Assembly: GCA_026214975.1 (NCBI GenBank)
Contig: CM047805.1
Span: forward strand, 185,939,333 to 186,003,332
Direction of reading: 5' to 3'
DNA: 64,000 nt
Source: Gentiana macrophylla
Taxonomy: Eukaryota > Streptophyta > Magnoliopsida > Gentianales > Gentianaceae
The translations under genes were made by a program, and so were the position numbers. Shown piece after piece: positions 45,088-57,919 of the stretch. The first letter of the stretch is position 1. Each line of letters begins with the position of its first letter. The notes beneath the pieces were generated by a model that was not told the DNA's origin, searched no databases, and was given only the letters and a program-made list of their open reading frames with translations.

Positions 45088-45804
45088 TGCTCTATTTGAT
45101 GGGTGAAAAGATCCCCTCATGTGTGTACAGGGTGATCCAATGCAATTTTTTGATCAAAACGATACCGTTTTGATCAGCTGCACTTGATCCTCCTGTACAC
45201 GGTAGGGTATTAGGGCTCCATATGCTTGGATTTAATGCTCGTTTTTTTCTTTTGGCCCACCTAGAAGGAGTAAGAATGAAGCATATGGTGGGAGAATAAA
45301 GGATATGCTTGTTAGATTATTGTCTTATATTTGGTCTAGTTTTATGCGGACCAGAAAAAATTCAACAATCGAGTGGGACATTAGTAGTGTAATTTCATTT
45401 TCTTTATCAACAAAACTATTGTAATCGTACAAACTATGATTTTAAGTAATAATATGACAACACTATTAGAATTAAATTATGAACAAATATCATAGGAAAA
45501 AATAAAATAAAATAAAATTATGAACAAATATCATAATGTGATAATGATTCATGAGATTTTGCGTAACACCTCGCTTTTAGATATCAAAACCATATTCTGA
45601 AATGATGTGATCGGCTTACGTAAAACACACCACTTACAAGAGTGAAAATGAAAACTAGAAAAATCAAAAACTAAGTGGATGGTAGTTATGTGAGTCTAAC
45701 TCTATGAAATTTTTATACTAATACCCTTTAATGGGCTCACTTGTTACATCTTTAGCATGATTTTGACTTTAATAACCTCTTTTGTGTACACATTTTGGAT
45801 ACGA

Positions 45805-45873
<69 letters not shown>

Positions 45874-46985
45874 AGTAGTATTTCAGTATTATGCATAGTT
45901 TAGCAGTAATTTAGCATATTCTTATCGCTTTCGTTAGCACTTCAGTTTCGTGATTGTTTTGTAAGAAAACACGGAGACAAAGACACGCTATAAAAGCCAC
46001 ATAAAACTTGTCATTTGTTGATTTTGAATTTAAACAACATCACGCCTCTGTCAGCAAGATCACGGCCGTTGTATGTGACGATGCTTAGAAATAGTCTTGC
46101 ATTATAATCGGATAAATGGATCCTTTGGGGATCCTGCCGTTAAGGAGTTATAACCGCCTTAGAGGTTGGAAACGACATGTTCAGTTCATGAGCGACCAAG
46201 ATAGACGGACCATCAGGTCGCCGGTATGTGGCCATATATAGCCGGCTATCTGAGCTAAGTGAGGGTTATTCCAAGCTAAGCTACTGTTCGACCTCTGAAG
46301 GTGACCTGAACTCTGAGGCGACCAGAATGTGGTCAACAGAGCCCTAGCTGAAACTTCCATGATAAGGCCCAAAATTGGGCTTGGCTTGGATCGGCCCACT
46401 TACCAATGTGACCAGATTGATGCTCAAAGGGGGCCACTTGCAGTTTTCAGGATACATACAATGTTAACAACAACAACAAAATGTGACAAAATACTTAATC
46501 CACTCAACAAGGAAATCATGTTTGATTTTTCCTTTTTCCCCAACAATACAATGAATATAATAACTCTTGCTACAAAATCCAGATCGATCGCTGACCAACA
46601 GCGACCATAATAAAATATCGTATCATTCTTTTGTTAATGTTTAATTTCCAACTAAAAGAGATCGATCATACATGAAACGATATGTTATGAGATTGTCATC
46701 TTCTTTACATAAACAAAAAACGCTCATCCCAGTCGAACTCAACAATTTGTTTCTGAGATCTTCACAACTCTTAGCACGAGCTGTTTAGAAATTTTTCGAC
46801 CCTCTGATTAAGGGTACATCAGCTGATGAATCTATAACACGAAACAAAAACATATGCCACGGTGTTGTCCTCGAGATTATCCCCCCGTCGCCTGGCAATT
46901 AGAAACACTCACAAAACTGTGTATGAATGATATGCTAGTCAGAGAGAGAATGTTTAATAAGTTATGATATCCATGCATATCGTAG
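45088..46985. other. Intergenic DNA between the P450 pseudogene and CDKD
   Basis: A 78-bp imperfect palindrome at 45123-45200 has ends GTGTACAGG...CCTGTACAC and an inner hairpin TGATCAAAACG...CGTTTTGATCA. A (TA)31 tract lies at 45808-45869. The stretch 46020-46440 is GC-richer and looks like an old LTR or UTR piece, but was not recognised. The last part is the 3' flank of CDKD. Confidence 0.5.
45808..45869. repeat. (TA)31 microsatellite
   Basis: Uninterrupted TA tract. Confidence 0.95.
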
Positions 46986-49900
46986 TTACTCCTCTTCTTC
47001 TTCTTCTTCTTCAGGAGGTAGGAATTCAAGATCCAGTTTCCTCTTCAAATATGTTCTGTCGGCACTGCATAATAATAATACAAAGGAACATACAGTATAT
47101 AACATTTTAGCTCTCCTATTAGCATTGACAAAACAAATTTCTAAATAATTTTTCCTGACCTGTTGATTGTTGGTCTAACAGGAGGTTTGGCTCCAAAAAC
47201 TGAGAAATCTAATGACATGGGTACATTTCCACTACGATCTGCACCGTGTCTGATGTCATTATTACCATGTTCATCCGCCTTGTTTAAAAAAGCGTTCCCT
47301 TCAAAACCCTCTCGTTGCGGCATGACCCTTCTGGATTTTCTTGGAGGTGACAACACTGTTGGACCTTCAAGAGGATTGAAATCTGAAGTCGAACTAACTG
47401 ATGATTCTTTTTTCGGGGGTGGCCTTGGAAGTAAAGATGGTTCAGTTGGCGGAGTTCCAGATGTGAAGTACCTGAAAGCTCAGTTTGTTAATCCAAAATC
47501 ACAAACAAAAGGAGGTGGGGTGGGGTGGGGTGGCGGGTGGAATCAGTAAAAATAACTATGTACCTATGCTCCAATGCTTGTTGACAAGAAATTCTAGCTT
47601 TCGGGTCGTATGTAAACATTTTTGATAAAAGATCCAGAGCATCATCACTTGCCATCGGAAATAGAGTACGAAGAGGCTGACCTGGAACATGCTGATATTC
47701 CACATAATCAGGAAGATAAACCATATCTGACCACTGAGATGGTTTTGGAGTCCCAAATGCCGCAAATATTTTTCCTAATTGATCAATATCACTGGAACCC
47801 TGTCAAAAAAAAGGGGGGGAAAAAAACCCAACATTACTATACCAGTAAACATTTGTAAAGAAATAACACCAAATTAACTTGAATTGTTGCTTCTGAGACC
47901 ATGAGACGTGGATGGTTTGGAACCATGACCAAAAACTACAGATTAAATTCTTCCCATAACACGAAAGATAGAAGGGAATTCGGAACTATTAACAACCAGC
48001 AGTGTTCACTAAAAGACCAGTATATTGTAAGAAAGCGTCGTATGCTCAGTATTTTATAGAATCGCCTCCTAACTTTAATAAGTTATCACCACCACCCTGA
48101 TTTTTTCTAACTGAAAACCAACTGATGATTAAGCTTGATGGTTTCCTATAAGATAGGCGCCTCCACAAAGGGTTAGCTGCTTCAAGCCCTGCCATATTTG
48201 CATCACGTTATGGATGGACTAACTAGAGACATTCAAGAGACAAGAATATAGAGTATAGTGTCAGCCATGGCATTGATCTTGGGGATGAGACAAGACTGAA
48301 TGAACACTAAGCTTGAAACTATTGGAAGGTACTTCTGTCGTGAAAGATGTAGACTGGACAAAGCAAAACTTGAACACAACAAAAGATGAGTTTCGTGACC
48401 AGAGAGGACAAAGTATGACTCGTTGGTTAAAGTAAGGTACTAAAATGCCTGCAAGTGAGAATTCGTACATATCTAAAATCAATACGGGAATAAGATGGAA
48501 AATAGATGAAAGAACAGTGTGCAAACATATTAGATGATCATACGGGAAGATCAATAAGCTAGTACATATGTGCAAACATATTATGATTTTGGAAAGAACA
48601 GTGCAGTGTCCAATGACAGGATTTTCCCAGAAATAGGGCAAATAACCAAGCCATATGCTGACCATATTAGATGATCAGATGAAAGGAATTGAGATCTAAG
48701 TTAGTACTTACTCAAATGGCATAAAAGTATTTGAACCCAAAGAAACTGGACAAAGGAAAAGTGTGATGTTTTGTTTCGCTTTTAGGTTTGACTAAAGATT
48801 TTTCAATACCAGTGATTTTCCTATACTCTGATGTTGAATACTTAATTGAACAAATTGGAATTAAAACACACTAAAGTTACTCACCTAATTTTTCAATATG
48901 TCTTGCAAGTCCAATATTGGAAAAGAGAAACAGAAGTAGCATTCAGATTGCTCAGCAAAAAGCTTTGCTTCTGAGACATAACTTGTATAAAGATACTGAA
49001 CAGTGACTTTGCACAAGTGGGGGGAAGAGTGTAGTCTGAAAACAATTTCCCGACTTGAATTGTCAAGAAATTACCTTAAAGGTGAACTTAGAGACAAAAT
49101 AGGCCCTCTCTGAACTAAAGGGATGTGTTGTAATACTGGCCAAGAGGATATCTCAACTAAGTATTGAGCAGAGGAGAAATACAATCGTCGACAGGTACAT
49201 GAGACTATTCTTTCCAAAACAAACATGATATGTTAAAGTACAATGTAATGGCAATTGGATACCATGAGCTTTTGTTTAATTGGAGACAGGTGGAGAACTT
49301 ATAGGCAGAACTTTCCAATCAATCGTGAAACTCGACATTTAACCTTGACTAATACTTATGTATTGACCCAAAATTATTTCCAAAACCTCACCCCGTGTGA
49401 TCTGGATTCTGAAGAACAATAAGTTAGAAAAATACAACATACACATGAATGAAGAATGAATCTGTTCCCTCAAGAAGACATCTTTATGACATTCCAACTA
49501 ATTCCATCCAGTTCCCTTTGCCAGTATTCTAATTGGGTAAAGAAACATTTTTACGGTTCCAACTTTAAAGCACTTGACAAATTTTATAGCATGATGAAAA
49601 CAGATGGAAAAATGTCCCAAGAAAGGATGGCTCAACATCAAAATGTCTATCCGCAGGTGGTTTAACTTTATTATGTCCATCCACATAATTCAATTTAACA
49701 AGTATATCCAAAGATGACTCGACTTTATAAGGTCTCCACACTCCAGAGAATTATTAAAGGGGGTTGGGACAAACGGAACAAGATGATATGCTCTTCATCT
49801 GCATATCTTTGCAAATGGTCATTACAACCACTATCAGCAATGCATGTTTCACGGTTTGCTATTATCAGCTAGAAATCAGTCTCAGCATTCATCATGATTC

Positions 49901-51340
49901 CAGCACGACAAACAAGGACTTTATGTACAACAAATCAAAAGCAATATAAGATGTACGTGGATGGGGGGCATGTCAGAGGGGGCATGTAAGATCAAACTCA
50001 CCTGCAAAAAAGGTCGACGCAAAAGGAGTTCTGCAAATATACAAGCTGCAGCCCATACATCAACACCGGGACCATACTGCTTCGCACCAAACAAAAGCTC
50101 TGGCGCTCTATACCAACGAGCAAAAACCTAAAATTGCAGGGAAACATAATTTCTAAACCCACATAGCACTATCCAATTATAAATCACATTTAAAAGAGAA
50201 ATAGTAAACCAAGAGGTAGCTATAAAACTAAAATATTTAAATAAAAAACCATGATGCATTAAAACTTGAGATAGCAGCTCAGTAATGCATTATAATCTTT
50301 GGCCTACATCTAAAAAAGTGAAGAGTAAAACTATTATGGTTAGCTCAATCCGCTAACCTAGAAACCAGAACTTCCTTTATTTACTCAATCTCTATGACCC
50401 GATATTTCAGAAACTAACATTGGACTTCCCAGTTTAAAAATAAATGTATCACCTGGTGAGTGAATCTCCTCTCAGGGCTTCCAAAAATCCGAGCCAAACC
50501 AAAGTCAGCAAGCTTAAGCTGCCCACGTGACCCAATCAGCAAATTGTTGGGTTTCATATCTCTGTGAAATTACAAAGCAAAACAATGCAGACCAATTTTA
50601 AAGCCAAGCACCGTAGTAGCTTCCCAATGGACACTGCCTTTATCTACAAAAATCACAGATACATTACCTGTGCAGGACCCATTTTTTATGGCAAAAAGCA
50701 AGTCCTTTTAAAGTCATCTGAATGTAAGACTTAATATCAGATGGTGAAAGCACAATATTTCGATCACGAATGACAGCCTCGAGATCAGTCTCCATAAACT
50801 CAAACACAAGATGTAAGTTTCCTTTATGCGGAAATGTATCTATTAATTCAATGATGTTAGGGTCCTTAAGCTCCTTCAACAACTTAATCTCCCTTAGAGC
50901 TGTAAAATTAACACCTTCTTTCTGCTTTCCCAAACGTATCTTCTTGATCGCCACTGTTTGCCCAGTCTGCACAACAGAAAGATTCAAAACTCACATCCAA
51001 GAATCTCAAACCATTAAAAACAAACAAACTAAGGTCAAAAAGCCCTCTTCAGCCCAAAACCAGTATCACATTCTTTCACCATTACTCCCACTGGAAAATC
51101 TTGTTTTCTTCAAGAACCCAAAAATCAAGCTCATGGTTAATTATTTTGTTTTTTACAACAACAACAACAACAACAAAAAAACCTACAGATTGTAAATATA
51201 ATTCAACAAACACACAAACACACACAAAAAATTTATACCTTAGTGTCGATAGCTTTGTAAACAACCCCGTATGTACCTTCACCAAGAACTTCGCGTTTGA
51301 GATATCGGTCGGCGACTTTCTTCGAATCGGCTTCCGACAT
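46986..51340 (-). CDS. CDKD: Cyclin-dependent kinase D (CDK-activating kinase)
   Basis: Seven exons with GT/AG borders: 51239-51340, 50668-50966, 50453-50561, 50002-50127, 47564-47799, 47160-47471 and 46986-47064. They total 1263 nt and 420 aa in one frame. CDKD kinases with cyclin H phosphorylate the T-loop of other CDKs and the C-terminal domain of RNA polymerase II as part of TFIIH, in the nucleus. The Gly loop GEGTYG is at residues 20-25, the ATP-binding Lys in VAIKK at 42, the cyclin-binding helix NFTALRE at 54-60 (the form typical of CDKD instead of PSTAIRE), catalytic HRDMKPNN with Asp135, DFG at 153-155, T-loop Thr168 and APE at 178-180. The C-terminal tail has the CDKD-type [11 protein letters not shown] and [15 protein letters not shown], then ends in eight Glu. 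Intron 4 is 2.2 kb with no element recognised. Start: the ATG at 51340 gives [13 protein letters not shown] as in relatives. Confidence 0.97.
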
Positions 51341-51574
51341 TTTCACTGGATAATCGTATACCGATTGTGCCCTCAATTAAAGAATTACAAATTGAGTACT
51401 CATTCTTAGAACCCAATAATAATGTGATTGTGAAGTATAGGAAAGATTTCTTGATTTGGATTATAAGAATTAAGAAAGAGGGAATTGCTCCAACGTCTCT
51501 TAAGCTGAAGAAAAAGGGCAGTGGAGCTGCGCGTATGTAATATCTTCTAATCTTTTTGTCTATTTTATTTTAGG

Positions 51575-51620
51575 AGCCTCTCTTCTTCTTCTTCTTCTTT
51601 TTTTTTTTTTTTTTTTTTTT
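51575..51620. repeat. (CTT)n and T tract upstream of CDKD
   Basis: CTTCTTCTTCTTCTTC followed by about 25 T directly abuts a MITE; part of the T run may be its target duplication. Confidence 0.8.
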
Positions 51621-51996
51621 GGAAATTAGGGATAATGACACAATCTGGAATATTTTTAAGTAAGAGGACAGCTATATATTTTTTATAGGGAAAAAGATAA
51701 TCTGCGTAATTTTTATAATGGTAAGAACTAACAATGAATCCCGAAAATCAAGAATCTCCTCAATAATCCCAAATCAATGAATTTCAATGATGAATTTTGA
51801 TGATGAATCTCAAAATCAAATGAATTTAATGATAATTTTGAAAATTAGTGAATTTCGACAATTGAATTTGGCGATAAAATTTAAATGATTAATTTAAACC
51901 GATAATAAATAGTTTTGTCGCTTATCGCAAAAGTTTGAAAAGACTTTCGTTATTCTATTCAATTGATGAAATATTTATGTTATTCTCCTCATTCCC
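51621..51996 (-). mobile_element. MULE-type MITE (family A, copy 2)
   Basis: It begins GGAAATTAGGGATAATGACA and ends CTCCTCATTCCC, the reverse-complement layout of the element at 5898-6281. Shared interior pieces include ATTTTTTATAGGGA, ATAATCTGCGTAATTTTTAT and TTTGAAAAGACT. T runs flank it on both sides. It lies about 280 bp upstream of the CDKD start codon. Confidence 0.75.
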
Positions 51997-52203
51997 TTTT
52001 TTATATGTGAAAAATATATGTGTACTTTGACTACTTTATTCTTGGTGTTATAAAATAGTAATCGGATAACAAAAACCATAATTAACTAAATAGGAAAAAA
52101 GAATAAAAAAAAAAAAAAAAACACCAAAACCAAAACCAAAACACGGTGGCAGGCTTACATATAACTAAGACGTCAACTGCCTTATTGATCTGAAAAAATA
52201 TAC

Positions 52204-52443
52204 TACTCCCTCCTTTTTGAAACAATTGAAATAGTTGTCAAAAAGTATTGTTCTAAAATAAGTGAAAAAACATTTTTCAAAACAAATTATCCCTATTTAA
52301 TACCTTAGTAAGTTAAAAAGAAAAGCTGCATTAATTACATTACGAGATTTTTAATCATTACATTCTTAAAGTTATAGCATTAAATCACATTTTTAATAAA
52401 CGTGTTTTTGGCAACTGACTCAGATATTTCGAAACGGAGGGAG

Positions 52444-52445
<2 letters not shown>
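52204..52445. mobile_element. Stowaway-like MITE next to (TA)n
   Basis: The left end is TACTCCCTCCTTTTTGAAAC. The right end in reverse complement is ACTCCCTCCGTTTCGAAATA. It is about 240 bp with a TA target, and a (TA)n tract follows to about 52494, the same arrangement as at 5440-5730. Confidence 0.8.
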
Positions 52446-52497
<52 letters not shown>

Positions 52498-52499
52498 TT

Positions 52500-53432
52500 C
52501 CCTTAATTTTCTATTTGTCTTTTTAAAAAAATTATTGCTCCCCTTACCTGGGATCTGCGTCTGTCACTGCAACCAACATGGCTCAAATTAAAAAATGACT
52601 CAAACCAATAACTTGGTTTGGATTCAAACCAAATCGAATTACATTGGATTGGTTTCTTGAGTGCTTAAAGCGCGCCATTTTTACTTTCGACACCCATTAT
52701 TTGATTATTATTTTTGATGAAAAAATGCTCGATCTGCATCGACGTTGATTTTGAAACACCACCGACATTTGTGTTTCATGGAAAGTCAATACACTGACGT
52801 TTATAAGTTGTGACACTTTTATAACGTAAACGTCGGTCTGCCATCGACTTTCGTTGTTGAACACCAACGCCACCGACGCGTTGGTTTTCAATAAGAACGA
52901 ACGTCGATGTTCCGCTCATAAAAATTATCGTAGTCTTGGGAGTAATTTTTGTGGTGCTGGGAAGAATGTGACGCTGTAAGTAAAAGCGGGATCTTTTAAA
53001 CCCTCTATTTTTATTCTACCACAACTCAACCCGAACTCAAACCGGCTGCTTATCTTTACGTAAAGTAAATTTATTTTGGCTAAGCATGTATATTCCTTAT
53101 TTTTTTTAGTTGTTTATCACATTTTTATGAGAACCACTCTTATATCATGTGCAGTGATACGGGGAGGGGGTAAAATGGGGCAGTTCTGATCCGAAATTAA
53201 AAAACAAACAAACAAACAAATGTAAGACTAATTACACGCCAAATGTGCATATATTCAGATTGCCATTACTAACATTACATTGAACATGAATTTCCTTTCT
53301 TTTGTAGAAAGACCTTATCTTTTGACTCTATGCCAAAGACTGGTCACTGCACTTAGAAAGCAATAATTTACATGCAAAGTTGCTTAATGACTTTATAATA
53401 ATGGGATTCTCTGATATTCTGCATTTCTTAGA
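52500..53432. other. Intergenic DNA downstream of the WAT1-related gene
   Basis: No gene is supported. Around 52730-52920 there is a run of CGACGTTGATTTT and ACCACCGAC-like motifs in both orientations, possibly a decayed inverted-repeat element. The last part is the 3' flank of the transporter gene. Confidence 0.5.
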
Positions 53433-56042
53433 TCATGGAATGTCAGTTTGATCTGAGCACTCTTTCTTCTGATTGATGTTCTTGTTGTCGTCTTCGAGGA
53501 GATGTTTTATCAATGTGTTCTCTTGGTTGCAACTTTCTATCTTTTTCTCTTGTGTTTTTCCCCATAAGACCAAGTACAACCCGACCATGATTAGAGCCGT
53601 CCCGATCATCCTGCAGAGCATTGTAAATCAGTTCACCATCATTAATGGATAATTGATATTCCACGTGGTGTGGTATCGTATAGATGTGGTGTCACGATAA
53701 GTTTAGAGCATTGTTTTTCCCCACTTTACTTTTTTTTTTATATACTCTTATTTTTAAGTCTTACGAGCATAACCCTCAGTAGGACGGGCAATTTGACATT
53801 CAGGACGGGATATAATGTCATGAGGACGGGTTATATTTCATTGAGGTCAGACTAAAATAACACGTCCTCAGTAAATTTTCTCACTCGGCCGTGCTATAAA
53901 TATCCGTCCTGAATTTTTTATTTTTTTTCCTCTTATGTAATTCTTCCCCACCAAATAGCTAACAAGAAGTAGCATCTTTGATCGGAGATGGATCAGAAGC
54001 AGAGATGGGAACACAAGCTTTTAAAAAAAAAAAAAAAATAGAAACTGTGGCCCAGATTCAGATCTTCTGTAATCACCGGCGGCAAGACTTCATCAACAAC
54101 GAGATGACGGTGATGCGGTGACTGTGAGACCAACGAGACATTAGAAGAAGAGGAACCGAAGTACTGAGAAATCATGTTGATCTCCGTACTCGGAGTGAGC
54201 TACATCTTCATTGGAAAAGGAGGGAGAGATGTATTTTTAAACCATGGATGGCGGTGATGTCTTGGGGTGGTGGTGGTGGTGGTGGTGGGGGGGGGGGGTG
54301 ATTTTTGAAGGCTTGCCATTGTCATTGTTTCTCCGGTAAGGGAAGTTGTCGGAGGTGATGAATGTAGCAGGTGGCCTGAAAAATTACGCCTGAAAAACGT
54401 AATTGAGGCCTTAAAAAAAATTGTAATTGACAGCGTAATTAAATATTAAAATGTCAGGACAATTCAGGACGGGTTTTTTTAAAGACGGCGGTCGAGTGAA
54501 AAAATTTACGGCGACGTGTTATTTTAATCACGCCAATGAAAAATAACTCGTCCTCATGACATTATATCTCGTCCTGAATGACAAATTGTCCGTCCTACTG
54601 AGGGTTATGCTTGTAAGATTTTAAAATATAGATATACAAAAAAAACTATTTTTATCCAAAGGTATATATTTCGAATTTTCGTCTAAAAGTAAAGTGTATA
54701 TATATATATACATATATACCCTCCAGTGTAGAGCTGGTCTCCTAGGACAACATATGCCATTACAGCAACTAATGCTGTTTGCAAAGGCTGGAAAATGGCA
54801 ACAAAAACTGGTCCTCCTTTCTGAATACACCATGTCTGGAGGGTGATGACAATGCCGGAAGATATAATCCCCTGAATCCCATTATTACAAAAATAGGTAA
54901 AACATTTGTCATATTTTTACTACTCATTGCAAAAAAATGAAGCTGGAAACGAAAAGATAGAATCTTGAAATATTTACAGCATATAAGATTGTGGAAATCT
55001 CTTCTCCTGACAGAATTTGCCAGTTCTTGGGATCCCTTTCTACAAAGGCTGCTATTATCAGAAATTGAATCAATCCAAAGAAACATGTGAATGATGTAAG
55101 TGACAGTTTTGCTGGATACTTCTTCACCACCGGAACCTGCACGACATTTAAAGACAACATTAGTCCACTGAATATTCTTGCATCGAACAAAGTAAGCTTT
55201 CTTTGTGAACGTTTTTTCGGTGGAGACCTGAAGGATCATCCAACCGGCCCAAGACAAACAATGTCCAAGAAGACAAATACAACCCCAAGTCCAGTTTTGC
55301 GCTTTGATCGATAAAAACACCGTCTTTTCATCTTCTATTTGGTTACCCTGAGGTCCCTGGTGTAGTAATGGAGGACCTTTGTAAAGTGTTATAACTGTGG
55401 CTCCACCTATACTTGCAATTGTCCCTAAAACTTTTGCCAACCCGTCTCTCCTCACGAAATTTACTTTCTCCAGGCTGTATATATAGAAGATTTGATAAAG
55501 AAATTGAATCAGAGTTTCTGCATTGATCAACGAAAACTTGATGTTGGATTACTCCAAGTATATACATACCCGAAAGCAGATGCCATGATAAAAGTGAATG
55601 CAGGAACTGAGTTTTGCATAGCAGAGGCAAATGTTGGCGATGCGTAATACATGCCTAAGATGTACAATCCTTGTGTTGCTGTGATCCCCACGAACGCAAG
55701 GAAGAAGAATTGAAGCAGTAAGGAGAAAGTGAGGGGTGGCCTGTCATTCCTGCAAAATGTATATATATGAAAAAGCTAAAGATGAAAATTGAAGACAAAA
55801 TGGGACTTTTTTTTTGAAGGTTTGATGAAAGTACTACATACTACTCACTTTTCAATGAAGTAAGCAAAGGGTCCTAAAAGCAACAATGCAATGATATTCC
55901 TATAAACCGGAAAGACAACGGTGCTAACACCGATGTTAAGTGCAACTCTTGAAACAATGTGGAATCCTGCATAGCAAAGCTGCAAGATGAGCAATGCCAA
56001 AATCAGTTTCGTCTTCTGAGATGTGAATTTCCCTTGTCCCAT
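53433..56042 (-). CDS. WAT1-related (nodulin MtN21/EamA-like) transporter
   Basis: Six exons with GT/AG borders: 55849-56042, 55570-55749, 55228-55474, 54978-55136, 54720-54871 and 53433-53610. They total 1110 nt and 369 aa in one frame, the usual size. The family (DMT/EamA, UMAMIT) has ten membrane helices and moves amino acids or auxin across the plasma or vacuolar membrane; the substrate of this member cannot be read. Family hallmarks seen are YAGFHIVSRVALN and VFPVYRN in exon 1, NDRPPLTFSLLLQFF and YASPTFASAMQNSVPAFTFI in exon 2, and SLTSFTCFFGLIQF in exon 4. Exon 5 has GIVITLQTWCIQKGGPVFVA and FQPLQTALVAV, and exon 6 has IGTALIMVGLYLVLWGK with a hydrophilic tail. Intron 5 contains an 860-bp long-TIR element. 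In exon 3 FRLEK of relatives reads FGLEK across the splice border. Confidence 0.95.
53759..54618. mobile_element. Long-TIR element in intron 5 of the WAT1-related gene
   Basis: The left arm starts TCTTACGAGCATAACCCTCA then GTAGGACGGGCAATTTG. The reverse complement of the right arm starts TCTTACAAGCATAACCCTCA then GTAGGACGGACAATTTG. Similarity goes on for about 165 bp, with ATATAATGTCATGAGGACG, AAAATAACACGTC and CCGTCCTGAATT in both. TTTTAA-like sequence flanks both ends. The interior has no transposase. It has an open stretch of 60 codons (54175-53993, minus; MISQYFGSSSSNVSLVSQ) that I do not recognise, and a (GGT)n/G tract at about 54266-54299. Confidence 0.85.
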
Positions 56043-56849
56043 ATTGTATGATTGTGTCTGAATTGGTTGGTGATTTGATCATGTAGTGTAAAATGTGTAT
56101 GTATCTAAGTATTATGTGGTGTTCTTGAAAGGGTTCATTGTGAAGTCTATGTATTTATATTATTGTGGAAGATAGGAAAACAGGCTTTCATGTCCATATG
56201 GGAATCAAATCATTCAAGAGTGGTTATGGATGGGTTCATATTATATTACATTTTGTGCAGAGAGAATGTGCCAATTATTGATATTGTTTTATGTAAGTGT
56301 TGTTGACTGATAACTGAACTTTGCTGAGGAGACACAGATATTATTGTGCATGTTGGACAGATAGGGAAGATGGAAAGCTCACCTTTGAATTTCTTTAAGT
56401 ATTTTTTTTTTAAACAACCTTTTCTTGTTTAAAGTTACTTTAACTTATATTTTGAAAATAATGCAGATTTTTAAATTAATGTGGTGGTAGCTTGCATTTT
56501 AAAATTTTTGTTATAAACAAAAATAAAGAGACAACGGATTATTTCGTTCGTTATCAAAGATTACGGTACGATTACATGAAATGTTTTACATTGAGTGATT
56601 GTGATGTTTCAGATTTGTAATTAAGGACTTTGAGCTTATTTTGTAAAAAAAAAAAAAATAATGATTTGCGGGCCTTGCGGCATATATATATATACAGCAA
56701 CCCCAAATTAGTTTTAAATACTCTTAATTACATAATGTGAACATCTTTTCCAAATCTATGTGACAATAGTTCTCAAAATTTTGAGAACTTTTCTTCCAAA
56801 AAGTACATCATTTGAAATCTTATCTCGGTTTTTTTACAGTTGATAAACC
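56043..56849 (-). promoter_or_regulatory. 5' flank of the WAT1-related gene
   Basis: AT-rich and non-coding. The sequence TATTTATA (read on minus near 56154) lies about 110 bp upstream of the ATG and could be a TATA box. A short (TA)n is at about 56681-56693. Confidence 0.4.
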
Positions 56850-57190
56850 ACACGCAGATCAAGACAACATGGTATCCAAAAGTCATTAGGTTATCAAAAT
56901 ATCCTTTCATATAGGCCAAATAGTCTGCCATTGACTTGGAACCCTTCTCAACTTGATCAAGTGCTCTTTATACTCCAACATTTCTTTCTTCTGAATGGCT
57001 GTTAAACAGGTTTCCAGAGTTTTCCACACTTCTTATGTTGTGGAACATCCAAAAACTTCGACAATAGCATGTTTAGTCATAGAACTCAACATCCACCCTA
57101 TTAACAACTAATCAATGGACAGTCATTCCTTCAAGGCAGGGTTAAATCGAGTAGAATAGGACATAAACTCAAAGGGTTTAGGTTTGGTAA
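56850..57190 (-). pseudogene. Retrotransposon gag (UBN2-type) fragment
   Basis: The minus strand reads, with one stop and one frame change, VFGCSTT*EVWKTLET, AIQKKEMLEYKEHL and EKGSKSMADYLAYMKGYFDN. This resembles the Copia gag domain that packages RNA. It is cut off where the next Copia LTR begins at 57191, so it is an older remnant into which that element inserted. Confidence 0.7.
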
Positions 57191-57851
57191 TGTTTGGTGG
57201 ATCACTCCTTTGTGGAGCCCAATCCCACTAAATAATTGGAAAAATAATAACATGTCAAGTAGTATTTAATAGAACAAATTAGGTTAATTTTCCCCTAATC
57301 TTCACAATAAAAAGTGAGGTAAAAAGAGAAAAAAAATTCGCAGCTTCTTTGGTGTTGCAGCCGGAACTTTCCCTCGACGATCGGGCATCGAAACGGACTC
57401 CGATCGCCACGAAATTTTGAGGGCTTGTTCGTCTCTCATTCTTTTTCAATCTGAACGGTGGAATTTTCGTTTCAACAGTTCAATTTTTGGGATTTTGGCG
57501 CCGACCTGACTGCTGCGTTTCCGGTGATATTTTTCAACAACTCTTGTATTTTGCATTCTTAGTTGATGCTTTGGTGTAGTTGAGTTGGTTGGTGTGTTTG
57601 AAACACTTTTGTATCATCTTTTTCTGATTAGTGGAGATTTTGTGGGCCTCGGCCTCGTGGTTTTTACTCTCTCACATCGGGAGGGGTTTTCCACGTTAAA
57701 ATTATGGTGTAGATTTTCTTGTGTTTTCGTTTCGCTTTATTTGTGATTTATCTTCGTTGGGGCTGCCTCGTTTAATTCCGTTGCATGTAATTGGGAAACT
57801 TTGTGGGTATTTGTGATACGTGTGGTATTGCGGTTGTTTGTTTTCCCAACA
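57191..57851 (+). repeat. 5' LTR of the third Copia element
   Basis: 661 bp, starting TGTTTGGTGGATCACTCC and ending TTCCCAACA. It matches 63681-64000 except for a deletion in the 3' copy. Confidence 0.92.
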
Positions 57852-57919
57852 AGTGGTATCAAAGCCCCGGTTAGTTGATTTGGTTTTGAGATGTTTTTGT
57901 GAACTTTTTTTTTGGTGAA

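Noticed and set aside
48261..48665. 134-codon minus ORF within CDKD intron 4
   Set aside because: It lies wholly in an intron of an intact gene, has no recognisable domain, and has no transposon ends around it.
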